From NCBI GenBank assembly GCA_000613465.1, contig BAJA01000044.1, positions 1 to 40,220 on the forward strand: a DNA stretch of 40,220 nucleotides, given 5' to 3'. The stretch comes from Bacteroides nordii WAL 11050 = JCM 12987. Lineage in GTDB: Bacteria; Bacteroidota; Bacteroidia; Bacteroidales; Bacteroidaceae. How positions within the stretch are numbered: the first letter of the stretch is position 1; the number at the start of each line of letters is the position of its first letter. Position numbers and translations under genes: made by a program. Positions 18,545 through 27,526 of this stretch are shown here, in pieces. Below the pieces are notes generated by a model. The model was not told where the DNA came from, did no database searches, and saw only the letters and a list, made by a program, of their open reading frames with translations.

Positions 18545-21500
18545 TTAAAAGGTCACGCTTAAGCCAAATGAATAGGTCTTTGACAACGGATATACCATAC
18601 CACCCTTAAGACCGATGCCGGCAGTTTCAGGATCCATAGTCTTAGACAGTTTAGTAAATGTAAGCAGATTCTCACCAGAGACAAATAAACGCAGGTTTTG
18701 AATATATGCCCGCCTCATCCATTTTGCAGGGAAAGTATACGATAGTTGCAAGTTTTTCAAACGCATATACGAAGCATTCTGCAAATAGCGTGTCTGAGTG
18801 GATTTATTCTTATTAGCCCACAAAGGCCGTGGATAATACGCATCATAATTAGCCCCTAAACGACTATCTTCATCACGGAAATAATTCATATGTTCATCAA
18901 AAACGACAGACCAGGATTTTCCACCTGATGTTGCTCCCCAAAATACAAAATTCAAATCAGTAGATGCAGAACCGACCTTTGCGTCCGGATAGTAATCCCG
19001 CTTTAATACTCCTTGCCAGAACATTGAAATTGCAAAACCTCGCCAGGAAGCATCCAAACTAATGCCTGTACGGAAACGCGGAGTACTATTCCCTATTTTC
19101 CTCAAATCACCCATATCATAGATTGTATTTGAGCCATTACTTACCTTTCCGTCACCGTTAGTATCGGCATACATAATATCACCGGCAGCCCACTTACTGC
19201 CTAACGCATTTTGTCCACCATTGGGTAATGAAGCTAAATGTGCTTCCATCTCCTCATCGGTTTTTGCTATTCCAATCGTTTCATATCCAAAAATATCTCC
19301 CAGAATTTGTCCTTCATAATAAGTACTCAATGAACCTGTCAGATTCGGATATTTCAATATTTTCGTTCTACTGTCTGATAAATTGAATGATACTCCATAT
19401 TGAAACTCATTAATGCGATCTTTCCAGCCAATCTGCAATTCCCAACCTTTAGTTACTAAATCTGTATTATTGGTTGCAGGGGCACTTGTTCCCAATGTTC
19501 CGGGTAGGTCTACTCCAGGTCCCATCATATCTTTTGTAGTACGGCTGTAGATATCAAAAGAACCTGTCAAACGATTATTTAGTACTCCCCAATCAAGACC
19601 AAAGTTCAACGTTTTAATCTTTTCCCAAGTTAAAGAAGTAGATATTAATCCTGGAGCAGCCGCTGTATTAGGACGTAAACCGTCAATTAACCAATCTCCC
19701 TTTCCTGCGGCGGTTGTCATTGTGAGGTAAGTAGGGTAATAACTTTTAGCATTCTGATTGGCCAAAACACCATAAGAAGCTCTCAACTTCAACAGTTGAA
19801 TATAATCAGCCGTACCCTTCATAAACTCTTCTCGCGCTATATTCCAACCTAAAGAAGCAGAAGGAGAAGTTATCCAGCGTTTATCACGACGATAACGCGA
19901 ACTACCATCTCTACGCACATTTACTTCCAGTAGATAACGCTCTTTATAATCATAATTAACACGGCCAAAGAAACCTACTGTACACCATTCATTATAGTTA
20001 CCTTTCAGCGTAGCATTCTCAACATCAGTAGTTTGATCTAAAACCGGAATATCATCGGATATTAAATCATTGCGCTGTCCGCTAAGCATGCGATTTTTAT
20101 AAGACTCTAACTGGAATCCTACCATTGCTGCCAGATTATGCTCTCCTAACGCAATATTATAATTAGAATAAAAATTAGGGGTCAAGTGAGTAGCGCGATA
20201 TGCATACTCATATACACGACTCTTCTTCTGACTCAGATTGGATACATAAGTCTTCAAAGGCTCTGTCGCATAATGCCCGTATACCAGATTCCAAACTTCA
20301 TGTTGCCAGTCATTGGTAATGCGCGCATTCATTTCCGCCATTATATTCCAATTCTTAACCGGAGTAATTGTCAGTTTCAATTGCTGATATAAATCATCAT
20401 TCTGCTCCTGTCTTCTACCTCCATTCTCTAAATGCTCTGTATATGTCACATCTGCCAATCGATATCCATTCGGATCAGTTACCGGAATCAACGGAACCGA
20501 ACGACGAAGTACTTCATTATAGAAATTACTGGACATCTGACTCGGACGCCCATAATCAGTACGTGAAAAACGGGTTGTATAATCCATCTTAATAAAATCT
20601 GTTACCTGTGATGAAATCTTACCTGTTGTTGCAAATCGTTTCTGATTATCAGTGCCATAACGCAAAAATCCATCTTGAGTCTGATAATTAACCGACACAT
20701 AATATGTCAGCTTATCTGTTCCACCACTTACACTCAGATTATGCTCCTGAGATGGTGACCAATTCTTATAATACTCTCTCAACCAATCCACATTGGCATA
20801 AGCTGTACCAGTATCCCACTTTCCATTACTATTCGGTTGAATGCCTCCATCATTCAATGTACCGTGCATATAATCCCAAACATTTTGTACCTGAGTATCA
20901 TCATAAAGATAAGCACCGGCATTATTAAAATTGGCATCATTGAAATAATTTATATAATCCCATGAACTAGCCATCTTTGGCAACATTACAGGAGTTTTAA
21001 AACGGAAGTTATTGCTATAATTCACAGTAGACTTACCTTTCTTCCCGGATTTAGTAGTTACCAAAATTACACCAAATGGTGCTCTGGAACCATAAATTGA
21101 TGAAGCGGCCGCATCCTTCAACACTGAAATATTATCAATGTCCTGCGGATTGATATTCGAAAGACTCCCCTCCATACCATCAATAAGCACCAATGGACTA
21201 CCACTCGATGTCGAACCAATAGTTGCCGTTCCACGTATATTAATAGAAGGCGTAGCATTTAATTCGGCACCATTATTCGAAGTAGTAATATTAAGTCCCG
21301 GAAGTAACCCCTGCAAAGCCTGTACTGCATTTCCTACCGGACGAGCCTCCAAAGATTTAGATTCTATCACTCCTACGGCACCTGTTAGATTTACCTTTTT
21401 CTGAGTTCCGAAACCAACAACTACAACCTCATCCATCAAATTGGTTTCCTCATCCATTACTATATCAATAACCTGTTTTTTACCGTTAAAAGTTACTTCC

Positions 21501-22057
21501 TGTTTTTTCATGCCGACAAATGAAAATACAAGTATATCACCCGGCTGGGCTTCAATTCTATATTTACCATCCGCATCAGTTACTGTACCGGTTTGAGCGC
21601 CCTGTACAGCAATGGTCACCCCAATCATAGCTTCACCGGCAATATCAACAACCGTACCACTAACCCATGATTTCTTAGCATTACTTTGCCTGGATTGCTG
21701 CTTAGTCTTATCTACCGTTACGATAATCTGCTTTCCGTTCAAATAATATTTAATACCACGGGGAGTTAAAACTTCATTCAAAATACTTTCTACACTTTTA
21801 TTCTCAGCAAATACAGATACTCTTTCTTTCACAGGGACATCTTCCTCATACAGAATTACATAATTTGTATGTTTTTCTATGGTAGAAAATAATTCTTTAA
21901 TAGTAATATCACGTACTTGTAGTGAAATATTAGTTTGGGAAAGAGTGTTTTGCGCATTCAATGTGTTTCCTATAATACTAATTACGAAACAGAGCAATTG
22001 AAATCCAATATATTTTTTAATGGAATTACATTTATAAATACTTACTTGTGTCCTCAT
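18545..22057 (-). CDS. SusC-family TonB-dependent transporter/transducer with STN domain
   Basis: 1170 residues, signal peptide about 1-35. Order: an STN (secretin/TonB short N-terminal) domain at about 44-115 (SLQVRDITIKELFSTIEKHT), a carboxypeptidase-regulatory-like beta sandwich at about 132-202, a TonB box DEVVVVGFGTQKK from 209, a plug with INIRGTATIG, PLVLIDGMEG and LKDAAASSIYGSRAPFGVILV, and the outer-membrane barrel to the terminal LSVTF. Terminal aromatic residues fit BAM-dependent assembly. SusC proteins import oligosaccharides across the outer membrane with SusD. The extra STN domain marks it as a transducer that touches the periplasmic part of a FecR-type anti-sigma factor, and that partner is encoded immediately upstream. 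No frameshift is seen over 3.5 kb. Confidence 0.97.
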   Translation of the reverse strand: MRTQVSIYKCNSIKKYIGFQLLCFVISIIGNTLNAQNTLSQTNISLQVRDITIKELFSTIEKHTNYVILYEEDVPVKERVSVFAENKSVESILNEVLTPRGIKYYLNGKQIIVTVDKTKQQSRQSNAKKSWVSGTVVDIAGEAMIGVTIAVQGAQTGTVTDADGKYRIEAQPGDILVFSFVGMKKQEVTFNGKKQVIDIVMDEETNLMDEVVVVGFGTQKKVNLTGAVGVIESKSLEARPVGNAVQALQGLLPGLNITTSNNGAELNATPSINIRGTATIGSTSSGSPLVLIDGMEGSLSNINPQDIDNISVLKDAAASSIYGSRAPFGVILVTTKSGKKGKSTVNYSNNFRFKTPVMLPKMASSWDYINYFNDANFNNAGAYLYDDTQVQNVWDYMHGTLNDGGIQPNSNGKWDTGTAYANVDWLREYYKNWSPSQEHNLSVSGGTDKLTYYVSVNYQTQDGFLRYGTDNQKRFATTGKISSQVTDFIKMDYTTRFSRTDYGRPSQMSSNFYNEVLRRSVPLIPVTDPNGYRLADVTYTEHLENGGRRQEQNDDLYQQLKLTITPVKNWNIMAEMNARITNDWQHEVWNLVYGHYATEPLKTYVSNLSQKKSRVYEYAYRATHLTPNFYSNYNIALGEHNLAAMVGFQLESYKNRMLSGQRNDLISDDIPVLDQTTDVENATLKGNYNEWCTVGFFGRVNYDYKERYLLEVNVRRDGSSRYRRDKRWITSPSASLGWNIAREEFMKGTADYIQLLKLRASYGVLANQNAKSYYPTYLTMTTAAGKGDWLIDGLRPNTAAAPGLISTSLTWEKIKTLNFGLDWGVLNNRLTGSFDIYSRTTKDMMGPGVDLPGTLGTSAPATNNTDLVTKGWELQIGWKDRINEFQYGVSFNLSDSRTKILKYPNLTGSLSTYYEGQILGDIFGYETIGIAKTDEEMEAHLASLPNGGQNALGSKWAAGDIMYADTNGDGKVSNGSNTIYDMGDLRKIGNSTPRFRTGISLDASWRGFAISMFWQGVLKRDYYPDAKVGSASTDLNFVFWGATSGGKSWSVVFDEHMNYFRDEDSRLGANYDAYYPRPLWANKNKSTQTRYLQNASYMRLKNLQLSYTFPAKWMRRAYIQNLRLFVSGENLLTFTKLSKTMDPETAGIGLKGGMVYPLSKTYSFGLSVTF

Positions 22058-22099
22058 AGTTATCTATGCTTTTATTTTATAAATTCAAATCACAGCTCT

Positions 22100-22120
22100 A
22101 AAAGAAGCTTCAAAAGAAGC
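22100..22120. repeat. Short direct repeat upstream of susC
   Basis: Two exact copies of AAAAGAAGC (22100-22108 and 22112-22120), 12 bp apart, lie 43-63 bp upstream of the susC start in the 132-bp gap after fecR. The gap is where an ECF-dependent promoter for susC would lie, and no housekeeping -7 box (TAnnTTTG) is present. A role as a promoter or activator element is a guess. Confidence 0.35.
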
Positions 22121-22189
22121 ATACGATCCCCTATACTAAGGTGGTAGACGATAGTTTCTCATAATAATAAAAAATTAATTAGATGTTAT

Positions 22190-23362
22190 TTATTTGCTAT
22201 AGCGTTTCTTTTTCTGATACACCTTCACAACATTTGTTTCTTTATTGTATTCAAATGTAAAGGGCGTTGAATGTGACAAATTATGTAATACTTCACTAAT
22301 AGAATCGTAAAGATTAAGATTTCCAATATATTTCTTTTTCGATACGGAACTATCAAATATAATTTTCACTCCATAGTATTTCTCTAAACGGGTAAAGATA
22401 TGCTCCAACGGTTCATTCTGAATTTGCATAATACCATCTTTCCAACAGGTATAAGCGTAGGTATCAACCTTTTTTACAACCGAAGAATTCTTTGCATAAA
22501 AGAAGCCCTCCTTAGGAATCAATTTATACTTGTTATTATCCGATCCTACTTCAACACTACCTTCTACTAATACCACAGACTTTTGAAGATCTTCTTTATA
22601 CGCACTCACATTAAACTTCGTTCCTAAAACAGAAACATCAAAATCTTTTGTATGTACAAAAAATGGACGGGATTGATCTTTTTCTACTTCCAGATATGTC
22701 TCTCCTTCTATATATATATCACGTCTGTCTTCTAAAAAGGTCTTCGGATACAACAACTTACTACCGGCATTAAGCCAGGCAACCGTACCATCATTAAATC
22801 TGATAGCAGTACGTTTGCCCACCGGTACAACCAACTGAATCATCTCTCCCTGCAAATCAGAAAATTTCATTTTCTTCTCTGTGCCTACAACAAAATCTCC
22901 TTGTGCCGTCTGATTAATGACTTCATTATTTGGAATAGTAGTTCTTAAACCACCCGAAATAATAAGAATTTCATTGGATGTACTTTGTATTGAGTCAAGC
23001 AAAGCTAATACCTCTTCTTTATTACCAACATAATCTCTTCCTATTAATAATAATGACGATACTACCAATATAACGGATATACAAGCAGCACATGCCGTTG
23101 AAATCCAATATAGCCTTCTTCTGTTTTTTCTACGATCAACCCGATCCCAGAAACCTTTAAGACTACGTTCAACTTGCAAATCAGAAACAACAGCTTCTTC
23201 AACCTTCATATTCTGCAATAAAAGAAATGCATTTTCAATGACTTCACGTTGCTCAGGATGAAGGTGCATCATCTGCTTCAAGGCTTCTTGATCATTTTCC
23301 TTAGCAATATTGATAAGTTTCTCATCAAAAATCCAAAACTCTATGTTGTTTCTATTTTCCAT
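22190..23362 (-). CDS. FecR-family anti-sigma factor
   Basis: 390 residues. The N-terminal cytoplasmic part (about 1-83) should bind the sigma factor. One transmembrane helix (about 86-107, ISTACAACISVILVVSSLLL) is preceded by the basic stretch RRKNRRR. The periplasmic part has a FecR domain (about 180-285: VPVGKRTAIRFNDGTVAWLN, TYLEVEKDQSRPFFVHT, VSVLGTKFNVSAY) and a C-terminal DUF4974 (PLEHIFTRLEKYYGVKIIFD). It relays the substrate-occupied state of the STN-containing SusC to the ECF sigma factor. It lies between the sigma gene (128 bp) and susC (132 bp), the standard cis arrangement. Confidence 0.95.
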   Translation of the reverse strand: MENRNNIEFWIFDEKLINIAKENDQEALKQMMHLHPEQREVIENAFLLLQNMKVEEAVVSDLQVERSLKGFWDRVDRRKNRRRLYWISTACAACISVILVVSSLLLIGRDYVGNKEEVLALLDSIQSTSNEILIISGGLRTTIPNNEVINQTAQGDFVVGTEKKMKFSDLQGEMIQLVVPVGKRTAIRFNDGTVAWLNAGSKLLYPKTFLEDRRDIYIEGETYLEVEKDQSRPFFVHTKDFDVSVLGTKFNVSAYKEDLQKSVVLVEGSVEVGSDNNKYKLIPKEGFFYAKNSSVVKKVDTYAYTCWKDGIMQIQNEPLEHIFTRLEKYYGVKIIFDSSVSKKKYIGNLNLYDSISEVLHNLSHSTPFTFEYNKETNVVKVYQKKKRYSK

Positions 23363-23490
23363 TCTATCTTTATTTCTATTAGTAGTACAATTCTATCTTT
23401 ATTTTGTAATCACTATACAAGACATTTTTTATAGCTATACTACAAAAATATCTTCCACAGGCACAAATATATCATTTAATCACCTTATTA

Positions 23491-24153
23491 TCAGCAAATA
23501 AACTTAATACAATAAAAATAAAATTGTTTTTTAAAAGAGATTATTTTCTCATTAGAATGATAGTCCGAAAACAAAGCGATCATGAATAGTAATACGAAGA
23601 AATCATTATTTTCTTTCCTGATCTTTTCCATAGCTCTATATGTCAGATTGCGCGCGGCCTGTTCAGACATATCCATAATCTGGGCTATTTCTTCATATTC
23701 TTTTTGATGTAAAAATCGTAAATAAATGATTTCTTTTTGTCGAGGAGTCAAGCTATTAATTATTCTATGTATCTTTTCCTTTAAAGCCTTTAATTCTTCT
23801 TCATCTTCAATTTGGGTGTTTTCAACAAAATAAGGTAGTTCAAAGTTTTCAAATTCATCCAGATACAAATACTTTTTCCTTTGTTTTTCATGATTAACAA
23901 AGGCATTTCTCACAGCTGCATAAAGAAATGCCTGAATGGTAGAAAAATCTTTTATTAATTGAGGACGAGTATAAAGTTTAACAAATAATTCTTGTATAAT
24001 GTCATCAATTAATTCACTGTCCATACCTAAACTTATACCATAAGAATAGAGTTTTCTATAATTGTGACGATAGAAGACAGAAAAGGCTTCCTTATCCCCT
24101 TCAAGAAACAATTTCCATAAGTCCAGTTCATTATAAGATTCAAAGGTTGACAT
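23491..24153 (-). CDS. ECF sigma factor (SusC/FecR-linked sigma-70 family)
   Basis: 220 residues. Region 2 spans roughly 18-85 (YRHNYRKLYSYGISLG, SELIDDIIQELFVKLYT) and region 4 spans about 128-182 (LTPRQKEIIYLRFLHQKEYE, then EIAQIMDMSEQAARNLTYRA). It directs RNA polymerase to the PUL promoters when FecR releases it. The last ~36 residues after RKENND are hydrophobic and then basic (FFVLLFMIALF), which makes it a little longer than the ~190 residues usual for the family. It is the first gene of the PUL, after a 294-bp gap that holds a palindrome with a -7-like box. Confidence 0.95.
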   Translation of the reverse strand: MSTFESYNELDLWKLFLEGDKEAFSVFYRHNYRKLYSYGISLGMDSELIDDIIQELFVKLYTRPQLIKDFSTIQAFLYAAVRNAFVNHEKQRKKYLYLDEFENFELPYFVENTQIEDEEELKALKEKIHRIINSLTPRQKEIIYLRFLHQKEYEEIAQIMDMSEQAARNLTYRAMEKIRKENNDFFVLLFMIALFSDYHSNEKIISFKKQFYFYCIKFIC

Positions 24154-24240
24154 TCTTTATATTGTTAATGCTAATCAGTAATCGTAAATCATTTGCTGAT
24201 TTAATAAGTTAAAACATTATTATTCAGCTATCTCATTCAT

Positions 24241-24319
24241 CTCTTTTTGGTGAATTGAAAGTCAGTATATTAGAATAACAAATTTACTCACTATTCTAAT
24301 TTATGACTTTCAAAAAGAG
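24241..24319 (-). promoter_or_regulatory. Long imperfect palindrome with putative sigma-gene promoter
   Basis: Inner arms at 24257-24276 and 24293-24311 (GAAAGTCA..ATTAGAAT against ATTCTAAT..TGACTTTC) and outer arms CTCTTTTTG (24241-24249) and CAAAAAGAG (24311-24319) enclose a 16-nt loop. The loop carries CAAATTTA at 24279-24286, which on minus is TAAATTTG, a Bacteroides -7 match. A -33 TTTG would be expected 19-21 bp upstream; the nearest (CAAA at 24311 on plus) is 24 bp away. The predicted leader of the sigma gene is about 120 nt. The palindrome is seen; the promoter and operator roles are inferred. Confidence 0.5.
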
Positions 24320-24371
24320 CTAAAATTTAGATGGGAAAAATTGCCATCGTATTCATTTATCTGATCTTACC

Positions 24372-24410
24372 TAATAGTGGAATCAGAGGAAATTACTGAT
24401 TCCACTATTA
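24372..24410. terminator. 15-bp perfect hairpin downstream of dsbD
   Basis: TAATAGTGGAATCAG (24372-24386) and CTGATTCCACTATTA (24396-24410) pair perfectly around a 9-nt loop. The hairpin lies 38 bp past the dsbD stop and before the sigma gene, so it separates the core region from the PUL. There is no strong T-run on either side. It is the best terminator candidate for the dsbD transcript. Confidence 0.65.
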
Positions 24411-24447
24411 ATAAATTATTCAATCGGCATATCGAATAATCAGCATA

Positions 24448-26460
24448 TTATTTTTCCTTCCGATAGTTTTCAAGCCCTGTTCTCAGGAATTCGATGTATT
24501 TAGGAATATCTTCATTATAAGCATAAGACTTATTCAAAGGTTTTCCTTCATTATCTATCAACACATAGAATGGTTGGGCATTGGCACCAAACTTCACACG
24601 TTGCAGATAGCTCCATTTATCCCCTACGGTACGCAAAGTACGTTCCGTTCCGTTCTCCATAATCTTCACCGGTTCAGAAAGCGGAGTCTTGTTGTCTACA
24701 TATAAAGTGATCAATACATAGTCATCATTGATGATTTTACTTACTGTCGGATCAGTCCACACAGCAAGCTCCATTTTACGGCAATTAACACAACCATAAC
24801 CTGTAAAGTCAAGCATGACCGGCTTATTGTGCAATCTGGCATACTCCATCCCCAAATCATAATCATCAAATTTAGCATGTACCTCATTTGTATACAGATT
24901 GAAATCCTGCGTTTTCATAGGTGGAGCAAATGCACTAACGGCTTTCAATGGTGCTCCCCATAAACCGGGTACCATATATACTGCAAAAGCAAGTGATACG
25001 AGCGCCATAAAGAAACGGGATACGCCTATTTTGGTATCATCATCATCGTGAGGAAATTTAATCTTACCCAACAAGTAGAAACCAAGCAACGCAAAGATCA
25101 CAATCCACAAAGCCAGGAATGTTTCGCGATCAAGAATTCTCCATCCGTAAGCCAGATCGGCGACAGATAAAAACTTCAAAGCAAAAGCCAATTCGATGAA
25201 ACCAAGTGTTACTTTTATCACATTCATCCAGCCACCAGACTTCGGCATAGACTTCAACCAGGATGGGAAAAGAGCAAACAGTGTAAACGGAAGTGCCAAA
25301 GCAATGGCAAAACCAAGCATGCCGATAGCAGGAGCTATCACACTACCTGTGGTAGATACCTGTACTAATAAAAATCCAATAATAGGACCTGTACAAGAGA
25401 AAGATACCAGTGACAGAGTGAATGCCATCAAAAAGATACTAATCAGACCTCCTGTAGCTTCTGCCTTACTATCCACTGCATTACTCCATTTTGAAGGAAG
25501 CGTAATCTCAAATGCACCAAAGAAAGAAGCTGCAAATACAATCAGCATCAAACAGAAAAGAATATTAAAGACAGCATTGGTAGACAAAGCGTTCAATGCA
25601 CTCGCACCAAAGATAGCCGTAATAGCAAGTCCCAATGTAACGTAAATCACAACGATAGAAGCACCATATGTCCAAGCATCACGGACGCCTTTCTTTCTAT
25701 CTTTACTACGTTTCAGGAAGAAACTTACGGTCATCGGGATAATAGGCCATACACAAGGAGTGAACAGTGCAAGCAACCCTCCCAAGAATCCGGTAATAAA
25801 GATATAAATCCATGACATATCTTCCTGAGAATGTTCTTCGCCATAAGCTTGTAAATCGTCAATTACCGGCTTCCAAAGGATATCAGCAGAAACGACCGGT
25901 TTTACAACTGCAGCAGTGTCTGCAGATGTAGCAACAGTTTCAGGTTCAACCTCTGCCTCTTTTTGAAGCTCAACTTTAGACTCTGCTACCGGTTCTGTAG
26001 CCTTTAAGGTAGTTTTGCCTGATAAATTAAACGGAACCTGTGTCGGTGGTAAGCAACTTTCGTCATCACATGCCCCATATTCCAGATATCCTTCAATAGT
26101 ATATGTACCGGCAATAAACTTTATCTTCTGAACAAACTGTGCAGTACTCTCAAAATAACGCACTTTCATTTGGAAAAGTTTATCAAATGTTGAGATCTCA
26201 TTTCCTACCGGCTTCAGCTTGCCAACCAATTCCAAACCATTCTTTTTATCGACATTGAATGTTGCCGAGATAGGCCCGCCATCACCTAAGTTAGTAGAAT
26301 ATACATGCCATCCCGGATCAATGGCAGCAGTAAATATTATTTCACCTTCAGTGTCAGACAGTGCTTTCAACTCTGTCTTAAACTTTACAGGATCTTGAAT
26401 CTGTGCATGAGCCGCCAGGACAACAAACATCAGCAACAAAAAAGAACATAATTTTCTCAT
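24448..26460 (-). CDS. dsbD: DsbD-type thiol:disulfide interchange protein
   Basis: 670 residues: signal peptide about 1-19; N-terminal periplasmic DsbD domain with the cysteine pair at C131 and C136 (YGACDDESCLPP); an acidic, low-complexity linker; a membrane domain of about eight helices starting near ITGFLGGLLALFTPCVWPII, with the second redox cysteine in SFSCTGPIIG; and a C-terminal thioredoxin-like domain with CVNC at 557-560. It carries electrons from cytoplasmic thioredoxin to periplasmic thiol proteins. All three cysteine pairs are present. It starts 55 bp after the Dabb gene stop on the same strand. Confidence 0.95.
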   Translation of the reverse strand: MRKLCSFLLLMFVVLAAHAQIQDPVKFKTELKALSDTEGEIIFTAAIDPGWHVYSTNLGDGGPISATFNVDKKNGLELVGKLKPVGNEISTFDKLFQMKVRYFESTAQFVQKIKFIAGTYTIEGYLEYGACDDESCLPPTQVPFNLSGKTTLKATEPVAESKVELQKEAEVEPETVATSADTAAVVKPVVSADILWKPVIDDLQAYGEEHSQEDMSWIYIFITGFLGGLLALFTPCVWPIIPMTVSFFLKRSKDRKKGVRDAWTYGASIVVIYVTLGLAITAIFGASALNALSTNAVFNILFCLMLIVFAASFFGAFEITLPSKWSNAVDSKAEATGGLISIFLMAFTLSLVSFSCTGPIIGFLLVQVSTTGSVIAPAIGMLGFAIALALPFTLFALFPSWLKSMPKSGGWMNVIKVTLGFIELAFALKFLSVADLAYGWRILDRETFLALWIVIFALLGFYLLGKIKFPHDDDDTKIGVSRFFMALVSLAFAVYMVPGLWGAPLKAVSAFAPPMKTQDFNLYTNEVHAKFDDYDLGMEYARLHNKPVMLDFTGYGCVNCRKMELAVWTDPTVSKIINDDYVLITLYVDNKTPLSEPVKIMENGTERTLRTVGDKWSYLQRVKFGANAQPFYVLIDNEGKPLNKSYAYNEDIPKYIEFLRTGLENYRKEK

Positions 26461-26515
26461 TCTCTATTCAGTATTTTAAATTATAACAGTTATGCAAACG
26501 CTCTGGTTCACTTAC

Positions 26516-26812
26516 TTATTCATAGTCCACACACGCACGGCTTTCTTTTACTTCAGCTATAATTTTGCCGGCAGCTACATGGAGAGGATGAGTAGCATAG
26601 AACTTCACATCATCCAAGTTATCAAACTCACTATATAATGCAATATGCCACGTCTCACCCGGATTGGTATTTAATCCCACTTCGATTTTACGAATAACAG
26701 GAATTACAGCAGGAAGAGCTTCTATCGCCTCCTTAAATTTATTCATCACAACCAGCTTCTCGGCTTCCGGCACTTCATCCTTTAACTTAAATAATACAAT
26801 GTGTTTCACCAT
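26516..26812 (-). CDS. Dabb (stress-responsive alpha/beta barrel) domain protein
   Basis: 98 residues, no signal peptide. MVKHIVLFKLKDEV at the start, the central LNTNPGETWHIALYSEFDNL and YATHPLHVAAGKII are typical of the Dabb ferredoxin-like fold (PF07876), which forms small dimeric barrels. The biochemical role in Bacteroides is unknown. It is transcribed divergently from udk. A -7 match (TAATTTTG on minus, 26883-26876) lies 64 bp upstream of its ATG, but no clear -33 element was found. Confidence 0.88.
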   Translation of the reverse strand: MVKHIVLFKLKDEVPEAEKLVVMNKFKEAIEALPAVIPVIRKIEVGLNTNPGETWHIALYSEFDNLDDVKFYATHPLHVAAGKIIAEVKESRACVDYE

Positions 26813-26838
26813 AACGTTGCTATTTTAATTTATTGTTA

Positions 26839-26846
26839 TATATTTG
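26839..26846 (+). promoter_or_regulatory. -7 promoter element for udk-mltF
   Basis: TATATTTG fits the Bacteroides -7 consensus TAnnTTTG. A near-match to the -33 TTTG (GTTG at 26816-26819) lies 19 bp upstream. A start about 7 nt downstream would give a leader of roughly 60 nt. It also argues against translation from the earlier in-frame ATG at 26844, which overlaps the element. Confidence 0.55.
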
Positions 26847-26915
26847 TCAGCCGAAGCTGCATTATCTTTTCAATGCAAAATTACTCTATTTGTTTTAAAT
26901 ATACACTATGAACAG

Positions 26916-27524
26916 ATGTTAATAATAGGAATAGCAGGCGGAACAGGTTCGGGAAAGACCACCGTCGTACGGAAAATTATTGAAAGTCTCCCAGCCGGTG
27001 AAGTTGTATTGCTTCCACAGGATTCATATTACAAAGACAGTAGCCATGTCCCTGTTGAGGAACGACAGAATATCAACTTTGACCATCCGGATGCATTTGA
27101 ATGGAGCCTGCTCTCAAAACATGTTTCTATGTTGAAGGAAGGTAAAAGCATAGAACAACCTACTTATTCCTATCTTACTTGTACCCGCCAATCTGAAACC
27201 ATCCATATTGAACCGCGTGAAGTGGTTATTATTGAAGGGATTCTTGCCCTTTGCGATAAAAAACTGCGCAATATGATGGATCTTAAAATTTTTGTAGATG
27301 CCGATCCGGATGAACGTCTGATACGTGTAATACAACGGGATGTAGTGGAACGCGGACGTACAGCTGAAGCTGTTATGGAACGTTATACGCGTATATTAAA
27401 ACCAATGCATCAGCAGTTTATCGAACCTTGTAAGAGATATGCCGATCTTATTGTACCCGAAGGAGGCAACAATAATGTGGCAATTAATATCCTGACAATG
27501 TATATTAAGAAACATTTGAAATAA
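26916..27524 (+). CDS. udk: Uridine/cytidine kinase
   Basis: 202 residues from the ATG at 26916. The frame is open further upstream to 26844, but the extra 24 residues are unlike the family and overlap the promoter; MLIIGIAGGTGSGKTT is the normal start. It phosphorylates uridine and cytidine with GTP or ATP in pyrimidine salvage in the cytoplasm. The P-loop GGTGSGKT sits at residues 8-15. DSYYKD, NFDHPDAFEW, REVVIIEGILAL and FVDADPDERLIRVIQRD follow in family order. The length is normal. The next gene begins 2 bp after its stop. Confidence 0.96.
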   Translation: MLIIGIAGGTGSGKTTVVRKIIESLPAGEVVLLPQDSYYKDSSHVPVEERQNINFDHPDAFEWSLLSKHVSMLKEGKSIEQPTYSYLTCTRQSETIHIEPREVVIIEGILALCDKKLRNMMDLKIFVDADPDERLIRVIQRDVVERGRTAEAVMERYTRILKPMHQQFIEPCKRYADLIVPEGGNNNVAINILTMYIKKHLK

Positions 27525-27526
27525 GA

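Noticed and set aside
24241..24319. Invertible promoter (inverton)
   Set aside because: Bacteroides invertons have inverted repeats around a segment of roughly 100-200 bp and usually a recombinase gene nearby; here the loop is 16 nt and no recombinase is seen.
25196..25645. 149-codon plus-strand open frame
   Set aside because: Antisense to the membrane domain of dsbD; a shadow of hydrophobic codons.
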